64,000 nt of DNA from Cryptomeria japonica (lineage: Eukaryota > Streptophyta > Pinopsida > Cupressales > Cupressaceae), in contig NC_081409.1 in the NCBI RefSeq assembly GCF_030272615.1, positions 910,925,330-910,989,329 on the forward strand, read 5' to 3'. Below are positions 1 through 11,449 of this stretch, piece by piece. The position numbers were made by a program, and so were the translations under genes. Positions within the stretch are counted from its first letter, which is position 1. Every line of letters starts with the position of its first letter. Below the pieces are notes generated by a model. That model was not told the DNA's origin and made no database searches. It saw nothing but the letters and a program-made list of their open reading frames with translations.

Positions 1-1932
1 GTCATCTTACATCCAGTCGCCATAGGAGTTCCAATAGGTTTGGAATCATCTAACCCAAACTTGTTCAGCAATTACTTAACATAGTTAGATTGAGATATGA
101 AAATGCCTTTATCAGTCTATGAAATTTGCAATCCTAGAAAGAATTTCATCTCACCTATCATAGACATCTCAAATTCTTTTTGCATATCATCAGCAAACTT
201 CTTACTCAAATCATCATCTCCTCCAAAAATAATGTCATCAACAAAGACTTCAACAATCAAAATATTATCATTATCAATTTTGAAGTACAAATTTCTATCA
301 GCGGTACCTTTACAGAATCCCAACTTCATCAAATACATGTCCAATCTACCATACCAAGCTCTAGGGGCTTGTTTAAGTCCATACAATGCTTTCTTCAATC
401 TACATACCATGTATTCTTCATCTCTTAATGAAAATCCATCTCGTTGCTCAATATAGACTTCCTCTTCCAATCCACCATTCAAAAATGTTGACTTGACATC
501 CATCTGATATACCTTGAATTTCTTATGAGCGGCATATGCAAAAAATGGTCTAACAGCTTCAATTCTAGCTGCCAGAGCAAAAGTATCCTCAAAATCAATT
601 CCTTACATCTATGAATATCCCTTACATACCAGTCTTGCTTTGTTTCTGACAACTTTTCCATCTTCATTCAGCTTATTCCAGAGCACCCATTTAGTACCAA
701 TTACATTTTTGTCCTTAGGTCTTGGAACAAGTTCCCATGTTTTGTTCTTTTCAATCTGATCTAACTCTTCTTCCATAGCTTTTACCCAATTTTCATCTTT
801 ACAAGATTCAACAACATCTTTAGGCTCAATTTTAGAAATCAAACATGTCTCTTCAACAACAATTCTTCTCCTAGTCATCACACCTTTATTTTTATCACCA
901 ATAATTTGATTTTCTGAATGATTTAATCTTACATACCTCAGGGTCTTCTGATTGTTCTGATTTTCAAGCTCTTGAACTTCTTCACCGGAAGCAACATCTG
1001 CACTCACTATCTCTACCGAATCACTTCGCTTCATGCTCAGACTCTGCACTTTCTTTGAATTAACATCCTGATCATCAAACTCATATCTGCATGCTCTGAT
1101 TTGCTTCTCATGATTCTTATCAACCTTCACATTTGCACTTTCCACTATCTTTCTCAATCTTTTGTTGCAACACCAATAGGCTTTGCTCTTAGTAGAATAT
1201 CCCAAAAAGATTCCTTCATCATATCTTGCATCAAATTTTCCTATATCCTCATCTCTTTTGATATAACATTTGCTTCCAAAGATTCTGAAATATCTAACTA
1301 TAGAAACAACGACCAAACCATAGCTCATAAGGGGTCTTACCAGAATCATCTTTTATATGCACCCAGTTGAATGTGTATATAGTAGTGCTAAGAGCTTCTC
1401 TCCAATAGATATGCGGAATCTTTCCTTCAATCATCATAGTTCTAGCAGCATCCAAAACAATTATATTCTTCCTTTCAACAACTCCATTCTATTGAGGGGT
1501 TCTCAGAGTAGATAATTGTCTTCTGATTCCATGCTCTTCAAAAAAGTAATTAAACTCACCGGAAATGAATTCACCTCCTCTGTTAGACCTTAGGCATTTC
1601 AGCTTCAATCTTATCTTTGTCTCCACCTTAGCTTTGAATATTTTGAATTTCTCCAATGCTTCAGATTTCTCCCTTAGAAATGTGACCCACATCATCCTAG
1701 AATAGTCATCAATCAACAACATAAAGTATATGTCTCCCTGCAAGCTTCTCACTCTAGAAGGTCCACATAAATCAATATGCACAAGATCTAATAACCCATT
1801 AGATGTATACAGTTTTCTCTTGAATGAAATTCTTGTTTGTTTTCCCAATTGACATTCTTTACATATTGGATTAGTAGGCTTCACTATCTTAGGCAAATCT
1901 CTAACAACTTGAGTAGAACAAATTTTAGTCAT
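1..1932 (-). pseudogene. copia integrase and reverse transcriptase (element A), 3' truncated by window edge
   Basis: This is the pol half of a copia polyprotein. The pre-integrase finger remnant (C-KECQLGKQ) is followed by an integrase core with HIDLCGP, LLIDDYSR and RSNRGGEF, which give the first two catalytic Asp positions. A stop interrupts TPQ*NGVVERKN near 1,488, just before the region of the third acidic residue. The segment from about 600 to 1,349 has the copia linker and the ENWVKAMEEELDQIEKN and TWELVPRP motifs that open the reverse transcriptase. The part from 117 to 503 has [14 protein letters not shown] and the active-site FVDDIIF. A frameshift or stop separates these two blocks near 500-610. 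The coding sequence continues to base 1 (MATGCKM), so RNase H lies beyond the window. The order integrase before RT is diagnostic of Ty1/copia. Confidence 0.93.
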
Positions 1933-1965
1933 GTAGTCAAGGTTAACATGTCACATTATCCTATG

Positions 1966-3447
1966 TCACAACCAACTCTCATCAATCTGAGCAATCAAAC
2001 AACTTTTCTCACCAGCATTCAGATGAAAGATATTACCTTTAGTTTTAGTACCTGATGCAATCTCTATATCAGAGCTATTCAAGATCTTACATTTCTCATT
2101 CTTGAATTGTAAAGCATATCCCTTGTCAACCATTTGTCCAACACTCAAAAGAATATACTTCAAACCTTCAACATATAAAACAACATCATTATTATGCTTA
2201 CCATCAAGAGAAATAGAACCTCTACCACGGATTACACAAGCTTTTTTGTCTCCAAATCTCACTACATCGCCATCGTGCTTCTCCATATTCACAAATTTAC
2301 CTTTATCACTTGTCATATGATGTGAACAACCACTATCAATCACTCATTCATCTTTCTCATCAATCTTAGCAGCCAAAGCTTTCTCTTCAACAATACATCT
2401 TGTAGAATCAGCAGATACTGAATCATTTTCCTTGATAGCAATGAACACAAATTAATCTTCTGAATTCCCTTTCTCAGACTCCTCATCTATTACACCTTCA
2501 ACAACAACATAATAACATTTCTTCTGATATTTATACTTTCAGTTAGGCTTGTAAGGCTTATCATACTTTAAAAAATTTTCTACTCTTTCAGGACACCAAG
2601 AAGCAAAATGACTAATCTTATTGCAAGAAAAACATTTCAAAGGCAACTTCCCTTCATACTCATCGGCTCCCTTAGGCAATCTTCTGACAATAAGTGCTTC
2701 AATCTCTTCCAATTCTCTTTCGTGTTCTTCCATCTCTCTCATTTCTCTTTCATATCTGGACACCCAAGTTGAACTTTCTCTCGGATCATACTTCTGCTTC
2801 TCGGATACAGTAGCTTTAAATGCAGTCTCAGTTTTACCATGTGATTCACCAAGTTTGCTCAATTTGAAAGCAGCAAGCTTACCAACCAACATATCTCTTG
2901 TCACAGTTGTCACGGTCTGGATCTCATCAATAGCAACAACTTTATGTTTATAAGCAGGAGGTAAAGATCTCAACACTTTAGCCACAATCTCATCTTCTTC
3001 AAGAACTCCACCAGCACATCTGATGTTCAACACAAGATCATTCACTTTAGCCATAAATGATGAAATATTCTCATCTTCTCCCATTCTCAGCAACTCATAT
3101 TTTCCTTTCAAGCTCTACAATTTAGCAACTTTCACATGTTTATCTCCTTCATACAGGGTTTCTAGATTCTTCCAAATCTCATGTGCAGTTTGCAATCCCA
3201 TCACATTAGTCATATTTGCATTAGTCAGAGCACTTAGTAATGCTTCTTTAGTTTTTATATTATTTTCAGCATCTTTGATCTCAGTTGCAATAACAAGATC
3301 ATTCAAAGGAACAATGTATGCATTCTTAGTAATCTTTCAATAATCTTCTCGAAGACAATTCAAGTGAACTTCGTTGCAGCTCTTCCATATAGAGTACTTA
3401 GTTCCATCAAATCTCAGACTCTCCTTCTTGAAAACAACAACTGCCAT
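1966..3447 (-). pseudogene. copia gag and aspartic protease (element A)
   Basis: The likely start is the ATG at 3,447 (MAVVVFKKESLRFDG), just inside the primer binding site. One early stop lies in CLREDY*KITKN near 3,340. The capsid-like part runs through 2,700. It is followed by a charged stretch and a CCHC zinc knuckle (CFSCNKISHFASWC, near 2,600-2,640) that binds RNA. The frame then runs on through further stops into the protease, where VIDSGCSHHMTSD near 2,300-2,345 is the DSG active-site motif. Gag would form the cytoplasmic particle and the protease would process the polyprotein. The number of stops says it is not functional. Confidence 0.9.
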
Positions 3448-3486
3448 CCTGGATCTCCCCAAGCAATCAAGCTCCTTCTAGGGGAT

Positions 3487-3501
3487 CTAACTCTTATACC
3501 A
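3487..3501 (-). other. primer binding site of element A
   Basis: The minus strand reads TGGTATAAGAG two bases after the LTR end (...CCAACA-AT-). This is a close variant of the copia consensus TGGTATCAGAGC, which is complementary to initiator tRNA-Met. It fixes the LTR boundary at 3,504. Confidence 0.8.
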
Positions 3502-3503
3502 AT

Positions 3504-4747
3504 TGTTGGCAGCAACAAGATAGGAAAAATGAGAGTGAGGGTGGGGGGGTGAATTAGTTTTCACCAAACTCAAACCAATTAACCTTAACTTCAGATCTGA
3601 TCATGAACAACAATAACAAAAATAATCACCACATCAACAACACACATAACACATAGATTTTTTACTTGGAAAACCCGGTTAAGAGAAAAACCACGATGGG
3701 AACCTACCCACAATAAGATGATACTCTACAGTAGTATGTGTAAATATTACAATGGGGAATGCACATACATTCAGGCACACTGCCTAGATCTCGTTGCTCA
3801 AAACAACAAAGGGCTACAACCCTGGGAAATCTCACTGCCTTACAAAGATCGGACAACAATCCGAATTACATGAACTAAAAGAATAGCATCTCCAAATGCT
3901 TGATTACAGTTCCAGTTAAGCACACTGTCTACACAACACTTCTTCTTTGCTCTTCCACACTTCTGAATGATAGATTCTCTTATTTGTACATACAATACTC
4001 TCTCATATCATAAACACAACTACAAACATACAACTTACATTATTACAACACTTATTTATACAAATCATCAACCATGACCTCAAGGTCGACTCAACACATA
4101 AGACCTAATTAAAAAATTACACCACACGATACATAAATCCATAACCGGACCAATACAATGTCGGCAAGGACATAGCATGGACCCAAATCAAATCCTCAAA
4201 CACACAACAACACCAAATAATTCGCCAAGATCATCTACAACACACTAGACCACTGAATATGTCGCATAACATGAAGAATATCAATGGACCAATAAAATGT
4301 TTAATAACACGCACCACGATCAATGCGGACCACCAAAACACATAGGACATGATCAAATAACATAAACAAGCAACTTTAATTCCACCACAATCACCGCAAC
4401 AACTCCGATAATAAGAATCATCATTAACATCATCACTGGAGCTCAAGAACACCAACTGACAAACTAAAAGATACGCTTGTGAAGTTCCAAATCATGAACC
4501 ATCTGATCTGAGGACACACATCAATGTCCCAATCACTCTCCAAAAACCGCACCACATAAGGAATCAATTCCAGAGCAATGCAATCCAGAAATCACAACTC
4601 TGCAACATTGAACCAATAGAAAAACCAACCACTACACTGGATCACACAATTCAACCAAATCTCCTTCCGGAACACAGAAACTCATACTGAATCAACTAGA
4701 GATAAGTATCTCAAAACCCAATAAACTGCATCAGCACATCTACAACA
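3504..4747 (-). repeat. 5' LTR of element A, downstream part
   Basis: This is the R/U5 side of the LTR in minus orientation, ending CCAACA next to the primer binding site. It contains the C-rich AATTCACCCCCCC stretch near 3,540 (read on the minus strand) that is also found at the end of element B's LTR. The LTR is cut by element C at the target site CAACA (4,743-4,747). Confidence 0.82.
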
Positions 4748-5463
4748 TGTAAATGTTATTGCAATTTCCAATTTAATGAACAAGTTATATGCAGGATGGT
4801 GTATTTAGAATTTTGATATTATAACTATGACTATAATGTTGTTGTCTTTCTTTTGCTGCAGGTATGGAGGATGAACATGTATCGATTTCAATGTCATCTC
4901 CTTTCTTTTGAATCATGTATATATATAAGGTAGTCACGATCAAGTGGCACCTTGATCAGACATGTCTTTTAGACATGTCCGACCAAGATGTCACTTGGTC
5001 GTGACTTTTACAACCATCAACCATCAACCGATTCACTCGGTGTCTATGATAACTAATCGGTGCCATTGATAACAGATCGATATAAACATACCAAATAATG
5101 ATTCGGTATCATTGATAACAGATCCATATAGACATACCCGATAATGAATCAGTATCATTGTAAATGATAACAGGTCAATATAAACACACCCAATAATGAA
5201 TCGGTGTCAAAGCAAATGTTAACAGATCGATAACTAATAGCATTAGATCAATGCTTAACTTTGTTAAGCAAGTCATCGATCTAATTCATCTTTATCAATG
5301 TTAATATTATAATCATGATCAATGTTATAATCTGATAAACATATTCAGTTCGGAAAGCATAAATCAGATAATCTAATAGCATAGATGAGTAAACCAAAAC
5401 AGAATAGAGGAGATTAACGGGTAAGGAAAGTCTTATCTTGCAGAAGCTACTAATGCATTAACA
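4748..5463 (-). repeat. 3' LTR of element C
   Basis: On the plus strand it begins TGTAAATG and ends ATTAACA. It matches 10,558-12,054 nearly base for base apart from the 782-bp insertion there. It includes a TATATATAAGG stretch near 4,918 and GATCGGTATG-like motifs repeated near 5,030-5,230. Confidence 0.92.
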
Positions 5464-5480
5464 CTCCCTCTTAGCTTTGG
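5464..5480 (-). other. polypurine tract of element C
   Basis: The minus strand reads AAAGCTAAGAGGGAG immediately before the LTR start TGTTAATG. This is the expected plus-strand primer position. A second copy of the same CTCCCTCTTAGC sequence occurs at about 6,630-6,643, deep inside the element. Confidence 0.75.
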
Positions 5481-5549
5481 AAGATAGATAAAGTAACCTG
5501 CATCACATTTCTTTTCCATAATGTCAGTCTCCAAGAATATATATCATCT

Positions 5550-5975
5550 ATACATATGATATGAAGTACCATCAGGACATAAGATACAAATATAAAACAT
5601 CACTCTAAGTATGTGACATAGAGTATCACCTAAGTATGTGATATAAAAGATTCATCATTTCATTATGACAAGATATCACCTGAACACGTGATATCAGTAT
5701 TGCCTAAACATGCAATCCTTAAGGATAATCATAAATTCACATCTTATCCAAGTTGTGGTATGTGCAAAAAACACTTTATACAAATGTCATATCACCTAAT
5801 CACATGATATGAAGTATCATCTAGACACATGATACAAATGTCCATCACGTTAATCTTGTGATGACAGGATATCACCTTAGCATGTGATATCAGTATTGCC
5901 TAAACACGCAATACTTAAGGATAATCGTATGAGAAAGATTTAAATTCTCATCTTATCCAAGTTGTGTTATGTGCG
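5550..5975. repeat. cluster of short imperfect palindromes
   Basis: At least eight units read like ATATCACCT-n-ACATGATAT or ATTGCCTAAACACGCAAT, with arms of 6-8 bases and 4-6 base loops. Part of the cluster is duplicated: about 5,670-5,780 resembles 5,870-5,970, sharing a CTTATCCAAGTTGTG core. It lies between the RNase H remnant and the 3' LTR of element C. No coding potential is seen. Confidence 0.7.
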
Positions 5976-6254
5976 CTAACGCTTCATATGAATGTTTTAC
6001 CACAACACAATCATGGCTTCATCCATGATCCACCAAAGATCCACCATGATAACTGGTTTGGACATTATAAGATCATCACCTTATAATGTCTCCATAAAAG
6101 TGTTCAATATCTTGAGAGATCGTCACCTCTTAGATATGAAACCAGGGGATAAAATCCAAAATGTCCTGTCATGACAAAGAAGTTTACACATTAAACATGC
6201 AAATACAGATTACAAAGCAAATTACCTTTCTATCATACCTAAACCTTTTTCTGA

Positions 6255-6400
6255 AGTGATCAACCTTCACTTAGAAAGAGGTTTGGCTAGAACATCTGCA
6301 GTTTGATCTCCAAGGGAAAACCCTCCTACTTGAGGGAGAAATACCCAGTATAAAAATGTCTTCTTCATATATCAAATATGTCTAGCAATAATGCAAGATA
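6255..6400 (-). pseudogene. copia RNase H C-terminal remnant (element C)
   Basis: The minus strand encodes GDQTADVLAKPLSK at about 6,262-6,312, the conserved end of copia RNase H. The preceding codons (ARHI...HFL) are recognisable but broken. It shows that the pol region once reached this point. From here to about 8,390, apart from solo LTR D, I see no clear coding sequence. Confidence 0.75.
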
Positions 6401-6778
6401 CGGGCCCAATACATGTTGCTTCACTCCTTGAAGCAAATTTCACAAGAACAAATCTGATTGGCCTTCTTCACAGGGTCGATCTGCTCTAACTAATATATAA
6501 ACTGCTCTTCACATAAATTGAAGGGATCAGAGAATGAGTTTGCATCTTCTATATATAAGAGGAAGGCACCCTTTCATAAAGGGTCAGTCCTCAATGACAC
6601 CATTTGTCTCTTCACAAGGGTGGCCACTACAACATCAACACTCCCTCTTAGCTAGGGAGGAATCCTTGTTAATAATATAGTTATGAAATGACATCCACCA
6701 TGGCTACTCCTAGAGGGTGGAACACGATTCATCACGGTCAACATGATGACATTCATCATGGCTATTCCGAGAGGGTGG

Positions 6779-7976
6779 TGTAGCGTCCTAAAATTGTGAC
6801 ACTTGCAATTTCGACTGCATTTTGGTCTTCACGATGGCGACGCAACACGCAACCTGAATGGAGACCACAAAACTTGCTCACGACACCAAAAACTGCATTT
6901 TTCAAGCACCTTGGCCTGAACCTCCTTGCACCCCGCTGTCCCGGAGGTGGGACCAGAGCGCCCAGCGCCCTGGTCCCTGGGTCCTATTTTGGGCCTGGTT
7001 TTCTAAGTGATATCGGGTCTTTTTTATTGCAATTTGGAAATATACTTCCCTGGTCGGCCTAAGGTCGGGAAAATCAGTCTATCAGCCCTAATTGACAAGT
7101 ATATAAACTACATTTTCCTCTTTCATTCGATATGATGGAAAAGGCGTGGAAACTATACTCAAGCATTCAAGCATTCAAGCAATCAATCATTTCAAGTCTC
7201 CATTCAAGGCTAAGTGTTGCATTCAAGTCAAGGATTCAACCATTGAAGAGGAGATCACTTACTACATGCTACATACAACATACTACATACTACAACATAC
7301 AACATCTAAACCTTTGCACATAAGGATACCAACATCCTTAGAACAAGGTATTAGTACTTGTTTACATTACAGTCATTTACATTTACAGCTCTTGCTCATT
7401 TCTTGGTTAATTCCAAAACCGGGGTTTGACCTAAAGGCAAACCCCTAATCCCTAACCCCCCAATCGTCTTCGCTTTTCTGTGTGTAGGTTGCAGGTACGC
7501 GGCTGAAATTGAAGATCTGGAATCCTTGTGCAGAGACGAACCGATCCCCCTTCGTTTGACGGATTTTTCGGAGGACCGTGGCGCTGGGCGCCATCGTCCC
7601 GACAACTTTTGCTCAAATTTGCAGGACAGCGCCGTATCGACATTTTACTGCTAATTCCAGGTCCGCAGCTTCATCCTATAACCCGAACTCAGTTTATAAG
7701 CGAATCTTTATCACTTTCTATGCATGCTTAGCTTAATTCTTCTATGCACATTCTTTACAAAAGAGGGTAGCCTTGCTTTCCTAACCCTTGAAATTCATTT
7801 AGCATCCAATCTTACATTATGTGGGATTGGATCTTATGAGTTTCAACCCCTCTTTTGAATGTAAAGTCTTCCCCCTAAGTGAAAACCCATCGAATCCTAG
7901 CGAACCTCCCTTCTCTCTCCTCGGAGTCGGAAGAGGGGAGACCAACTAGGGTTCGATCGCGATTTTCCGCTTTACA
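6779..7976 (+). mobile_element. solo LTR D
   Basis: A 1,198-bp unit begins TGTAGCGTCC and ends CTTTACA. It is flanked by a perfect duplication GGTGG (6,774-6,778 and 7,977-7,981), which is diagnostic of LTR integration. No inner primer site or second LTR is present, so it is a solo LTR. TATATAAACTAC near 7,100 suggests plus orientation. The short open frames inside it have no protein-like features. Confidence 0.92.
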
Positions 7977-7981
7977 GGTGG

Positions 7982-8260
7982 AACATGGTCCTTCTCTTCA
8001 AACTTCTCCCTCACAGAGAAGAGTTTATTAACAAGGGCTTGCTCCTCAAACTCCTCTCTTACAGAGAAGAATGTATTAAGCAATGGCTTGCTCCTCAAAC
8101 TTCTCTCTCACACAGAAGGATGCATTAAGCATATCTTCATGATGGTGTGGCTCCCTCTGAGCCTGATATCAACCTTCTAACCTCCTTGTCTAATGTTGCT
8201 TCTGATGAAATGTTAGACTCCCTCTGAATCTGATATCAACCATTTGACCTCCTCTTCGAA
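7982..8260. repeat. short tandem duplications inside element C
   Basis: A unit of about 60 bp (GGCTTGCTCCTCAAAC ... ACAGAGAAGAATGTATTAAG) occurs three times from about 7,985 to 8,130. A CTCCCTCTGA-TCTGATATCAACC unit occurs twice between 8,150 and 8,240. No gene is seen. Confidence 0.6.
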
Positions 8261-8399
8261 GAACCAGATCGCAAGGACAAATTGTATGGGTTCTTCTTCT
8301 TCGATGAATACTTACCGCCATCAACTCAGTCCTATGACTACAAGCATCAAGTTCTTTCTCCCTTGAATGAAATCTCTTAAGCTTCTTGGTTTGTCCTTT

Positions 8400-8790
8400 C
8401 TTTATCTCGAAAGATCACCTGCAAAACATGACTTATAGAACTCTGGCATGTACTTAGAAAATTCACCATTAGTAGCATAAACAAGAGCCCCTATGGTCAA
8501 TATTGCTTCCTCATGGACTGTTGCACTTCTACAGGCAAATACTTGTTTATAGATGGGAATGCGAAATCTCAGAATATCCACTAAAGTCCCCTCGATATTC
8601 TTCCTGAATTCTTCATCACAAATAGTACTTCAAAACTCTATAGCCTAAGGAGCAACAAGCTCTTCATCACTTTTAACTGCTTTAGTTGTGATTCTAAAAA
8701 TGTTCTGCATGTAAGGGGCAAGTTTCTCATAGTACATTGATTGAAACAAGATGTTCAAATGTAGCTTGTCCTGTGCGGACACCTACTAAC
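8400..8790 (-). pseudogene. captured importin subunit beta-1 (karyopherin) fragment
   Basis: Importin-beta is the HEAT-repeat receptor that carries cargo through the nuclear pore. On the minus strand, 8,580-8,775 encodes GQATFEHLVSI, then after a one-base shift YYEKLAPYMQNIF, TTKAVKSDEE and STICDEE. These match the plant importin-beta-1 region around residues 240-300. From about 8,545 down to 8,425 the frame encodes ACRSATVHEEAI, IGALVYATNGEF and SKYMPEFYK, matching the region around residues 620-660. About 300 residues between the two blocks are missing. At least two codons have become stops (the Gln of ALQAIEF and the Trp of EFWS). It lies inside copia element C, antisense to the window and in the same sense as the element. 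The identification rests on motif recall and is strong; the residue numbers are approximate. Confidence 0.85.
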
Positions 8791-8991
8791 AATGTTGATT
8801 CACAAATAACACGCATAATGTAATTACATGAATTAATAACTACATATGAAATTCATGATCATTAATCAAACATGGATTACTTATCTCTTTGTTTATTAGT
8901 CTTCCTCGCAATCCAGCAATTATTCATTCCTGATTCTTTGCACTTGAAGATTTAGATCTCATTTGATGGTTGCTCTTTGACACACATACTT

Positions 8992-10466
8992 TTAGTTGTT
9001 GTGTTCATCTGATATAACCAGGATCTGTGAGATGTTGAGCCCATATGCCACGCACAGGACATTCAGTAGTATCAATGTGGCATCGATCTTCCTCAATAAT
9101 CTTCCCAACCATGTATTCAACTTAGGTAAACCTGTGACAAGGTTTCCCATAGATGATAAAGCTCTATAATTCAGGTGGCCTAGTCTTCTATGCCAGACCT
9201 CATTTGCATTTATTGATTCATGAATTAGGGCTAGGTTGGGCTCTGTGCACAGCTCATACAAATAGCCTTGTCTTTGACCAATGACTTTAGCTTTCTTGAT
9301 GGAAGAATGTCTTGGCCAAGCCAACACCTTGTTCTCCATGAAGGTTACTCTGTATCCGTTATCTTCTAGGGCTTATATGGAGACTAGATTTCTCTTGATG
9401 CTGGGGACATGTAGTACTCCTTCGAGTTGCAATGATATGCATGTCTTCAGTTTGATGGTGCAGGAACCAATTCCTCTAATTGGATGTGAGGAATCATCTT
9501 CGATGGTTACTTCCTCATCATTATCCTCTGTCATGGAGTCTAGCACTTCTCTAAACCCTGCAATGTGTCTGGATGAGCCATTGTCGATCACCCAGAAGTT
9601 AGACTTATTTGATGCATGACTTGTAAGTGTTGAGTAGAGGACATAGTTCTGGGAGTCATCTTCTCTTTTAGATTTTCCTGCTCTAGCAAATGTGGCTTGT
9701 TTGGCTCTCTCTGGACATTTTGCAACAAAGTGCCTGAACTTATCGCACCTATAACATTGAATATGTGATAGGTCTCTCTTTGAAGTGTTCTTTCCTTGAT
9801 GACCCTTCCTCTTCCTAAATTGCTTCTTCTTGGTTGTCTTATTTGTGTTAGTATTTAGAACTTGAAGGTCTTCGTCTATGTTCTTTTGTTTTATTCTCAT
9901 CTTGTTCAATCTTGATTCTTCTTGGAGACAATCGTCCCTTAATCTTTCAAACTTAGGATACTTGGACCTTGCACTGATGCCTTGGATGAATGTGCTCCAT
10001 CCAATAGGCAACCCATCTAGAGCAATGAGTGTTAACTCTTTGCTTTTGATCTCGTAATCCAGAGTAGCTAGTTCATCTCTTTAGAGTTGATATCCGCATA
10101 AAGTAGGCGTTGATTGTCTCCCCCTTGTTCATGGTGATGATTTATTTCTTGTTTTAATGCTAGAGTTCAACTTGCATTCAAAATCTCAAATGTGCTTTCA
10201 AGTGCTTTGAACATTTTATAGGTTGTCTGATGTTTTCTTATGATGGGCATTATGTTGTTTCTCACCCCATCAACTATTATTTTGATGTCTTTTTCATTTC
10301 CTTCAATCCATGCCGTTTTATCAGTTTCATTTTCAGGTTGGTCATTTTTAGTTTGAACAAATGAATCCACTTTGTTCTCCTTTAAGATCATGTGGATTCT
10401 GAACTTCCAGGCTGAAAAATCATCGCCACCTCTGAGTCTGTCTTTGAATCTAATAGCACTGGCCAT
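8992..10466 (-). pseudogene. copia gag, protease and pre-integrase domain (element C)
   Basis: The likely start is the ATG at 10,466 (MASAIRFKDRLRGGDDFSAW), downstream of the primer binding site. The capsid part is broken by shifts near 10,010-10,167. A CCHC knuckle CYRCDKFRHFVAKC lies near 9,710-9,755. The protease follows at about 9,540-9,600 as WVIDNGSSRHI, in which the usual DSG is DNG, a change expected to weaken catalysis. A stop near 9,372 precedes the pre-integrase domain with VWHRRLGHLNYRAL (HxRLGH motif, near 9,200). After about 9,110 the similarity to copia ends where a zinc finger and integrase should follow, marking an internal deletion. Confidence 0.88.
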
Positions 10467-10544
10467 TGGAGAAATGTGATGTAGTATATAACCTTGTGTC
10501 TTAAATTGTTCACGAAATTGAATAGCCTCAAGTTCGATCAACTT

Positions 10545-10557
10545 GGCTCTAATACCA
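10545..10557 (-). other. primer binding site of element C
   Basis: The minus strand reads TGGTATTAGAGCC directly after the LTR end TTTACA. It matches the initiator tRNA-Met primer site of plant copia elements and gives the orientation of element C. Confidence 0.9.
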
Positions 10558-10672
10558 TGTAAATGTTATTGCAATTTCCAATTTAATGAACAAGTTATAT
10601 GCAGGATGGTGTATTTAGAATTTTGATATTATAACTATGACTATAATGTTGTTGTCTTTCTTTTGTTGTAGG

Positions 10673-11449
10673 TGTTTATGGTGAAAATGGATAACAATAA
10701 TAACAAAATTGAAAGGCTAAATGAATTCAACCACCAAACCCTAGCCTAACAACAACAAAGATCCACCATAACATATGAAGATTACCTAAGACAATGCAAA
10801 TCAAATGAAATCACAAAGATTATACCATTACATGTCCAATAGGTTTTTGATCTCCATTCTTCCTATCTCCATTGATCTTGCTTGATATATTTGCTCTCAG
10901 ATTTTATGTGCACAAGAGCTCAACAAAGAACGGAATGTGGTTGCAAGTAGGATCGTAGTGTAGTCAAGTGCATAAAATGATTAGCTAGGTTGATTAGGGT
11001 TTGATAATGAAGGAAGCATCTCCTTATATAGACGACACAAATATGAAATGGAGGGATAAGATTGAGAGGTGTAAAAGGAGGTCGGCTATGATTAGAGGGT
11101 AGGTAGAAGAAATAATAAAATAATGAAAGAGGTAGGTAGTGTAGGAATTAAGAGATGAATGACATGTGTCATGGGTAGAAAAAGGCTAATGAATTAATTA
11201 AATAAATAAAGATTTATTTAATTAATAGAAGAAATGAGATCAATTAAATAAATAAATATTTATTTAATTTAGGAAAAGGATAATTTAAATAAATAAATGT
11301 ATTTATTCAAATGAGAAATAAGGCTAGAAGAGGATAAATGAATTGATTAAATAAATAAAGATTTATTTAATTAATAGAAGAATTAGGCTTAGATAATTAA
11401 ATAAATAAAATATTTATTTAATTAGACATGACAATTTTGGGTGTCTACA
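10673..11449 (-). mobile_element. solo LTR E
   Basis: A 777-bp TG...CA unit (TGTTTATGG ... GTGTCTACA on the plus strand) is flanked by a perfect GTAGG duplication (10,668-10,672 and 11,450-11,454). The minus strand begins TGTAGACACCCAAAATTG and has CTATATAAGG at about 11,020-11,030, so minus orientation is favoured. No second LTR is present. Confidence 0.92.
11194..11423. repeat. AT-rich palindrome array in solo LTR E
   Basis: Five copies of TTAAATAAATAAA-n-TTTATTTAATT occur at about 11,194, 11,242, 11,284, 11,347 and 11,396. Each can fold on itself with 9-14 bp arms and a 1-4 base loop. Confidence 0.75.

Noticed and set aside
6796-7731. Small frames inside solo LTR D
   Set aside because: They lie wholly within a TSD-flanked solo LTR and show no domain or codon bias.
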